Notes under the pieces: generated by a model
What the model saw: the letters and a program-made list of their open reading frames with translations, nothing else
What the model was told of the DNA's origin: nothing
Databases searched by the model: none
Made by a program: the position numbers and the translations under genes
NCBI GenBank assembly: GCA_027442615.1
Contig: DAIBBI010000059.1
Span: 1 to 9,893, forward strand
DNA from: JAJZRV01 sp027442615
Lineage (GTDB): Bacteria > Pseudomonadota > Gammaproteobacteria > Burkholderiales > Ferrovaceae
Length of the DNA stretch: 9,893 nucleotides
Direction of reading: 5' to 3'
Shown: one piece after another, positions 6,507-9,893 of the stretch
How positions within the stretch are numbered: position 1 is the first letter of the stretch
Layout of the letters: each line of letters starts with the position of its first letter

Positions 6507-7091
6507 TCATTCCATGCGGGACAGCAGCTTCAGGGCCTGCCGGATGCCTTCTTCCAGGGACAATGCCGCTGGCAATTGCTTGATGGCCCAGCTGGCCTCG
6601 CGGTCATTATAGCCAAGGCCTGCCAGGGCATGGCTGATCTCGTTGGTGCCGGTCGCAGGCCCGCCCGCAGCCGGCGCAACGCCGGTCAGTGGTGCCAGCT
6701 TTTCCTTGAGTTCCAGCAGCAGGCGCTCAGCCGTTTTTTTGCCCACCCCGGGAATCCGGGTCAGGCTTGCACTGTCCTGGCGCGCCACGGCATCCGCCAG
6801 ATCGTTCACCGAGAGACCCGACAACACCGAGAGCGCGAGGCGCGGCCCCACGCCGCTGATCTTCAGCAGCTGGCGGAACAGCGAGCGCTCGGCTTCGGTG
6901 AGAAAGCCAAACAGCAGGTGGGCATCCTCACGCACCACAAGGTGGGTGAATAACGACACCGGCTGCCCTGGTGCGGGCAAATCGTAGAAGGTACTCATGG
7001 GCACATCCACCTCATAACCCACGCCCTGCACTTCCAGCAGCATCTGGGGAGGATTTTTTTGCAGCAGGATGCCGGAAAGACGGCCAATCAT
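6507..7091 (-). CDS. ruvA: RuvA, Holliday-junction-binding subunit
   Basis: 194 residues, as usual. The RuvA tetramer clamps four-way junctions and loads RuvB. Domain I (about 1-64) is an OB fold beginning MIGRLSGILL, with GVGYEVDVPMSTF. Domain II has two helix-hairpin-helix motifs, ISGVGPRLALSVL (about 78-90) and IPGVGKKTAERLLLEL (about 113-128). Then come a flexible Ala/Gly/Pro linker (about 138-148) and domain III (about 150-194) with ALAGLGYNDREASWAI, which contacts RuvB. The ATG at 7091 overlaps the ruvC stop as ATGA, and ruvB begins one nt after its own stop. Confidence 0.99.
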   Translation of the reverse strand: MIGRLSGILLQKNPPQMLLEVQGVGYEVDVPMSTFYDLPAPGQPVSLFTHLVVREDAHLLFGFLTEAERSLFRQLLKISGVGPRLALSVLSGLSVNDLADAVARQDSASLTRIPGVGKKTAERLLLELKEKLAPLTGVAPAAGGPATGTNEISHALAGLGYNDREASWAIKQLPAALSLEEGIRQALKLLSRME

Positions 7092-7621
7092 CGCAGCACC
7101 AGGCGACCGCGTCGCATTTTCAGGCCCGCGAGCGGACGCGCCGCCGGCTGTCGTCCCTCGTGCGCATGACGGATGGCACAGGCCAGCGCATCGGCAGGAT
7201 CGGTGGGTGGGGCTTCGGCCAATTGCAACAAGCGCATCACCATGGTTTGCACCTGCTCCTTGCGCGCATGGCCATGACCCACCACGGCCTGCTTGATCTG
7301 TAGCGCCGTATATTCCGCTACCGGCAGCCCTTGCGCCACGGCAGCGGCAATGACGGCGCCGCGCGCCTGCCCCAGCAAGAGGGTGGATTGCGGGTTGACG
7401 TTCACGAAGACGATCTCCACGGCGACGACATCGGGCTGATGCGCATCGATGACTTCGGTCATGCCATCGAACAGGGCTTTCAGGCGTTCTGGCAACGGGG
7501 CCTGCTGGGGGCTGCGGATGGAACCGCTCACCACATACTGCAGCCCGGGTCCCGTGGTGGCTGTGTCGATTACGCCAAATCCCGTGATCCGAAGGCCCGG
7601 ATCAATCCCCAAGATGCGGAT
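7088..7621 (-). CDS. ruvC: RuvC, Holliday-junction resolvase
   Basis: About 177 residues as drawn. RuvC cleaves Holliday junctions symmetrically after RuvAB branch migration. The RNase H-like core carries the acidic residues: Asp7 in LGIDPG, Glu69 in AVEIVFVN, and the pair Asp141/Asp144 in TDPADALACAI; LLLGQARG and QIKQAVVGHGHARKEQVQ are also family signatures. The start is unusual. Family members begin MRILGIDPG, and here the equivalent first codon is ATC (7621-7619), with AAAGGAG and a 6-nt spacer ahead of it. The first standard codon is TTG at 7612, which would remove three residues of the first strand and sit 15 nt from the Shine-Dalgarno. I placed the start at ATC; a conservative caller would use 7612. 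It overlaps ruvA by 4 nt. Confidence 0.95.
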   Translation of the reverse strand: MRILGIDPGLRITGFGVIDTATTGPGLQYVVSGSIRSPQQAPLPERLKALFDGMTEVIDAHQPDVVAVEIVFVNVNPQSTLLLGQARGAVIAAAVAQGLPVAEYTALQIKQAVVGHGHARKEQVQTMVMRLLQLAEAPPTDPADALACAIRHAHEGRQPAARPLAGLKMRRGRLVLR

Positions 7622-7634
7622 GAGTGTCTCCTTT
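7622..7634 (-). promoter_or_regulatory. ruvC ribosome binding site that decides the start
   Basis: Minus-strand AAAGGAG (7634-7628) followed by ACACTC (7627-7622). The 6-nt spacing points at the ATC codon 7621-7619 rather than the TTG at 7612 (15 nt). No in-frame ATG, GTG or TTG occurs between the ribosome site and 7612. Confidence 0.7.
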
Positions 7635-7642
7635 CAGCCGGA

Positions 7643-8368
7643 TTATTCAGAGAACACGGCGGTGGTGTACACCGCCTGAACGTCGTCCAGGTTTTCCAGC
7701 GCATCCAGAAGCTTCTGCATGCGCGCCGCATCGTCGCCGGTGAACTCGGTTTCGTTCTGCGGCTTCATCGTGACTTCGCCAAACGCTGCCTTGAACCCGG
7801 TCTTTTCCAGCGCTGCCTTGATGGTGGAAAACTCGTAGGGTGGGGTCGTCACCTCGATGCTGCCGTCCTCGTGGGGAACCACGTCGTCAGCCCCGGCTTC
7901 CAGGGCCGCCTCGATGAGACGGTCTTCATCCGTGCCGGGTGGAAAAACCATCTGGCCGCAATGGGTAAACAGGAAGGCCACCGAGCCGTCGGTGCCGAGG
8001 TTGCCGCCAAACTTGCTGAAAGCATGGCGCACGTCGGCCACGGTACGCGTTTTGTTGTCTGTGAGGGCATCTACCATGACAGCCGCGCCATTGATGCCGT
8101 AGCCCTCATAGCGCATCTCTTCGTAATTGGCGCCTTCCAGGTCACCGCTGCCGCGCTTGATGGCGCGCTCCACGGTGTCCTTGGGCATGTTCTGGTCAAA
8201 GGCCTTGTCTACGGCCAGGCGCAGTCTGGGGTTGCTGCCGGCATCACCGCCACCGATACGGGCGGCCACCGTGATTTCCTTGATCAGCCGGGTAAAGATC
8301 TTGCCACGCTTGGCATCAGTCGCGGCTTTCTTGTGCTTGATATTGGCCCACTTGGAATGTCCTGCCAC
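7643..8368 (-). CDS. yebC: YebC/PmpR/TACO1-family translation factor or regulator
   Basis: 241 residues, standard length. The N terminus AGHSKWANIKHKK is the family hallmark, followed by the GGGDAGSNPRLRLAVDKA and MPKDTVERAIKRG blocks, the central YEGYGINGAAVMVDALTDN segment and the C-terminal QNETEFTGDDAARMQKLLDALENLDDVQ-type acidic end. Older work treats the family as DNA-binding regulators (PmpR); newer work on bacterial and mitochondrial members supports a role at ribosomes translating proline-rich stretches. The start is a GTG at 8368 with AAGGA about 7 nt upstream. It is first in the minus-strand train, 21-30 nt before ruvC, a common yebC-ruvC pairing, and diverges from slmA. Confidence 0.97.
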   Translation of the reverse strand: MAGHSKWANIKHKKAATDAKRGKIFTRLIKEITVAARIGGGDAGSNPRLRLAVDKAFDQNMPKDTVERAIKRGSGDLEGANYEEMRYEGYGINGAAVMVDALTDNKTRTVADVRHAFSKFGGNLGTDGSVAFLFTHCGQMVFPPGTDEDRLIEAALEAGADDVVPHEDGSIEVTTPPYEFSTIKAALEKTGFKAAFGEVTMKPQNETEFTGDDAARMQKLLDALENLDDVQAVYTTAVFSE

Positions 8369-8408
8369 AATCGTGTCCTTAAGTCAGTAGGGTAACGCGT
8401 ATGAAATG

Positions 8409-8428
8409 CGGCCATTCTAGCATGGCCG
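8409..8428 (-). promoter_or_regulatory. Probable yebC-ruvCAB-tol promoter (extended -10) inside a palindrome
   Basis: The minus strand has TGCTAGAAT (8422-8414), an extended -10 (TGn followed by TAGAAT, five of six matches). The start would be near 8407 with a GC-rich GGCCGC after the box; no good -35 is seen at 17-18 nt. The box lies within a perfect 7-bp inverted repeat, CGGCCAT (8409-8415) and ATGGCCG (8422-8428), with TCTAGC between. The palindrome could be an operator or a coincidence of composition. Confidence 0.55.
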
Positions 8429-8451
8429 GGCGCCCGCCTTTCAGAGGGTGG

Positions 8452-8460
8452 TGTTACCAT
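8452..8460 (+). promoter_or_regulatory. Candidate slmA promoter (extended -10)
   Basis: TGTTACCAT resembles an extended -10 (TGn plus four of six of TATAAT), about 48 nt before the slmA start codon. No convincing -35 is present. It is the best candidate in the 139-nt yebC-slmA gap but weak. Confidence 0.3.
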
Positions 8461-8507
8461 CCGCTCTGAATTGCCCACCCATAGAGCAATGCCAAGGAGT
8501 GATAAGC

Positions 8508-9083
8508 GTGACCACAAAACCCGGTGAACGGCGCAACGAGATCCTGCAGACGCTGGCGTCGATGCTGGAACAACCCCAGGCAGAAAAAATCACCACGGCC
8601 AACCTGGCGCGTCGGCTGGACCTGTCCGAAGCCGCCCTGTACCGCCACTTTGCCAGCAAGGCCCAGATGTTCGAGGGCCTCATCGCTTTCATCGAGGAGA
8701 CCCTGTTCAGCCGCATCAACCGCATCCTCACCGAAAAGCCCCGGGGACTGGACCAGGTGGAATCGACGATGGCCCTGATGCTGGCTTTTGCCGACAAAAA
8801 CCCGGGCATGACCCGGGTGCTGATCGGCGACGCCCTGGTCCACGAAAACGAGCGCCTGCAGGCGCGCATCAATCAGGTACACGACCGGCTGGAAGCCACC
8901 CTGCGCCAAAGCCTGCGCATGGCGGCAAGCGGCGCCGAAGTGCCACCCAATACCCCCAGCAGCGCCTACGCCAACGCCTTGCTGTGCTACATCATCGGGC
9001 GCTGGCAGCAGTTTGCCAAAAGCGGTTTCAAGCGCTCGCCCCTGGCGGACTGGGAACTGCAATGGGCGCTGCTGCGCCCATAA
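8508..9083 (+). CDS. slmA: SlmA, nucleoid-occlusion factor (TetR-like)
   Basis: 191 residues from the preferred start. In E. coli SlmA binds specific chromosomal sites as dimers and there antagonises FtsZ assembly over the nucleoid. The N-terminal TetR-type helix-turn-helix (about 28-52) is distinctive: ITTANLARRLDLSEAALYRH followed by FASKAQMFEGLIAFIEE, nearly the E. coli SlmA pattern. The C-terminal helical domain has NPGMTRVLIGDALVHENERLQ and RINQ, also SlmA-like, and ends with WELQWALLRP. The GTG at 8508 has AAGGAG at 8494-8499, 8 nt spacer; the frame is open to 8448, but the extra residues have no family support. It diverges from yebC and converges with dksA, sharing a terminator. A generic TetR regulator is the alternative, less likely. 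Confidence 0.88.
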   Translation: MTTKPGERRNEILQTLASMLEQPQAEKITTANLARRLDLSEAALYRHFASKAQMFEGLIAFIEETLFSRINRILTEKPRGLDQVESTMALMLAFADKNPGMTRVLIGDALVHENERLQARINQVHDRLEATLRQSLRMAASGAEVPPNTPSSAYANALLCYIIGRWQQFAKSGFKRSPLADWELQWALLRP

Positions 9084-9111
9084 AAAAACCACATCGGACG
9101 ATGTGGTTTTT
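9082..9111. terminator. Bidirectional rho-independent terminator between slmA and dksA
   Basis: A perfect 12-bp inverted repeat, AAAAACCACATC (9084-9095) and GATGTGGTTTTT (9100-9111), encloses a GGAC loop. It begins right at the slmA stop codon. In the dksA direction the stem is followed by seven T residues (complement of A 9082-9088), in the slmA direction by five, so it serves both convergent genes and looks stronger for dksA. Confidence 0.93.
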
Positions 9112-9135
9112 GAGCGGGTCGGTTGCGGCAGTGGC

Positions 9136-9558
9136 TTACTTGGCCACCTGACGCTCACGCATTTCTTCCAGTTGCTTGCAGTCGATGCACAGGCTTGCCG
9201 TGGGGCGGGCCTGAAGGCGATTGAGCCCGATCTCGACCCCGCAGGTGTTGCAGTAACCGTACTCGCCTGCATCGATCTTGGCGATGGTCTCATCGATTTT
9301 TTTGATGAGCTTGCGTTCCCGATCACGGTTGCGCAATTCCAGCGCCATGTCTGATTCCTGGCTGGCGCGATCATTGGGGTCGGCAAAGACCGTGGCCTCG
9401 TCCTGCATGGTGTGGACGGTGCGATCGATGTCTTGGCCCAGTTCGGACTTCCAGCCTTCCAGCAACCGGCGGAAATGATCCAGTTGCTTCTTGTTCATGT
9501 ACGCCTCCCCTTTTTTGGGGACGTAGGGTGCAAATTGCTTGAGAGTTGCTTCTGCCAT
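9136..9558 (-). CDS. dksA: DksA, RNA-polymerase-binding transcription factor
   Basis: 140 residues from the chosen ATG. DksA enters the RNA polymerase secondary channel and with ppGpp represses rRNA promoters and activates amino-acid genes. The coiled coil spans about 25-100; its tip DPNDRASQE retains Asp60, Asp63 and Ala65, the residues needed for activity in E. coli. The ELRNRDRERKLIKKI segment is highly conserved. The C-terminal zinc finger has all four cysteines (Cys103, Cys106, Cys124, Cys127), making it a classical zinc-binding DksA. Start choice is open: ATG 9558 has no visible Shine-Dalgarno; GTG 9594 would add 12 residues with AGGTGG close upstream; ATG 9498 has a strong GGGGAGG upstream but would lose conserved PKKGEAY. 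It converges on slmA. Confidence 0.96.
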   Translation of the reverse strand: MAEATLKQFAPYVPKKGEAYMNKKQLDHFRRLLEGWKSELGQDIDRTVHTMQDEATVFADPNDRASQESDMALELRNRDRERKLIKKIDETIAKIDAGEYGYCNTCGVEIGLNRLQARPTASLCIDCKQLEEMRERQVAK

Positions 9559-9606
9559 GACATTGAACCGAAGTGAACAATCGAGGGCCGACACGACCCA
9601 CCTAAA

Positions 9607-9621
9607 CGGCGCATTCTAACA
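9607..9621 (-). promoter_or_regulatory. Candidate dksA promoter (extended -10, GC-rich discriminator)
   Basis: The minus strand has TGTTAGAAT (9621-9613), an extended -10 with five of six TATAAT matches and the same TGnTAGAATG form as the yebC promoter, followed by GCGCCG (9612-9607). No clear -35 is seen. Transcription would start near 9606-9603, giving a leader of about 45 nt to ATG 9558. A GC-rich discriminator is typical of promoters repressed by ppGpp/DksA. Confidence 0.5.
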
Positions 9622-9651
9622 CAAGCGGCTTCTGATAGACTAACTCGTTCC

Positions 9652-9893
9652 ATGGACCTGCCCCGCTCCCTCCAGCAGATTACGCTGCGCTATTCTGCCA
9701 TCTACCTGGCGCTGGTGTTCTGTACCAGCGTCCTGGGAGCAGGTGGATTATACCTGTGGCAAACCACAACGGAAGAGTCCCTGCGCCTGCAGTCCATGCT
9801 GCACGAGGTGGACGCCATGCGTGGCACCCTCTACCGGCAGATGAAGGAAGTCTTCGATGCCGCCTTCCTGGACGACCCCCAGGCCCAATCCCA
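9652..9893 (+). CDS. N-terminal part of a membrane protein, possibly a sensor histidine kinase (cut by window end)
   Basis: The frame is open from ATG 9652 to the window end (80 full codons). It begins MDLPRSLQQITLRYSAIYLA and has one transmembrane helix (about 13-36) starting after a short basic, amphipathic stretch. It is followed by a probably helical region rich in charged residues with HEVDAMRGTLYRQMKEVFDA. This is the layout of a membrane-bound sensor: a first helix, then an extracytoplasmic or signalling segment. HAMP and kinase domains, if any, would lie to the right of the window, so the function is a guess. No upstream in-frame start is near and no Shine-Dalgarno is visible. It diverges from dksA across a 93-nt gap. 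Confidence 0.6.
   Translation, partial: MDLPRSLQQITLRYSAIYLALVFCTSVLGAGGLYLWQTTTEESLRLQSMLHEVDAMRGTLYRQMKEVFDAAFLDDPQAQS

Noticed and set aside
7331..8395. 354-codon plus-strand open frame opposite ruvC and yebC
   Set aside because: Antisense to two certain genes, no recognisable motif, no ribosome site; a codon-bias shadow.
8448..8507. 20-codon N-terminal extension of slmA
   Set aside because: The residues match no family sequence and cover the promoter-like region; GTG 8508 has AAGGAG at good spacing.

Overview
The window looks like a chromosomal segment of a betaproteobacterium, possibly Nitrosomonadales-like. The taxonomic guess rests on protein flavour, high GC and gene order only; no database search was possible. 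The core is one long leftward (minus-strand) gene train, yebC-ruvC-ruvA-ruvB-ybgC-tolQ-tolR-tolA-tolB-pal-cpoB (8368 down to 501). Most junctions are overlaps of 4-11 nt or gaps of 1-30 nt; the exception is a 94-nt gap between tolB and pal. It is therefore probably one transcription unit, with room for extra promoters. It joins a translation/regulatory factor (YebC), the Holliday-junction machinery (RuvABC) and the complete Tol-Pal envelope-constriction system with its two usual accessory proteins, YbgC and CpoB. The ruvCAB-ybgC-tol-pal order is well known in proteobacteria and is not new.

Left of cpoB are two minus-strand tRNA-Lys genes, TTT (387-462) then CTT (283-358). A near-consensus sigma70 promoter serves them, and its -35 box overlaps the cpoB stop codon. 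Immediately past the 3' end of tRNA-Lys(CTT) the sequence turns into mobile-element debris. One piece is the last part of a tyrosine-recombinase integrase, whose frame runs antisense into the tRNA. The other is an oppositely oriented fragment of a RelE/HigB-type toxin that leaves the window at base 1. This is the edge of a decayed integrative element or genomic island that used the tRNA as its attachment site.

Right of yebC the genes change direction. A divergent slmA gene (nucleoid-occlusion TetR-like protein, 8508-9083, plus) converges on dksA (9136-9558, minus), and the two share a perfect 12-bp bidirectional terminator hairpin. A divergent membrane-protein gene, perhaps a sensor histidine kinase, starts at 9652 and is cut by the window end.

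Functionally the block is housekeeping: envelope integrity and division (Tol-Pal, SlmA), recombinational repair (RuvABC), stringent control (DksA), translation (YebC) and lysine tRNAs. I found no convincing new multi-gene system. The points worth a second look are the island scar at the tRNA, the toxin remnant, odd base pairs in tRNA-Lys(TTT), a probable ATC start codon for ruvC, a palindrome on the yebC -10 box, and the choice of start and promoter for dksA.
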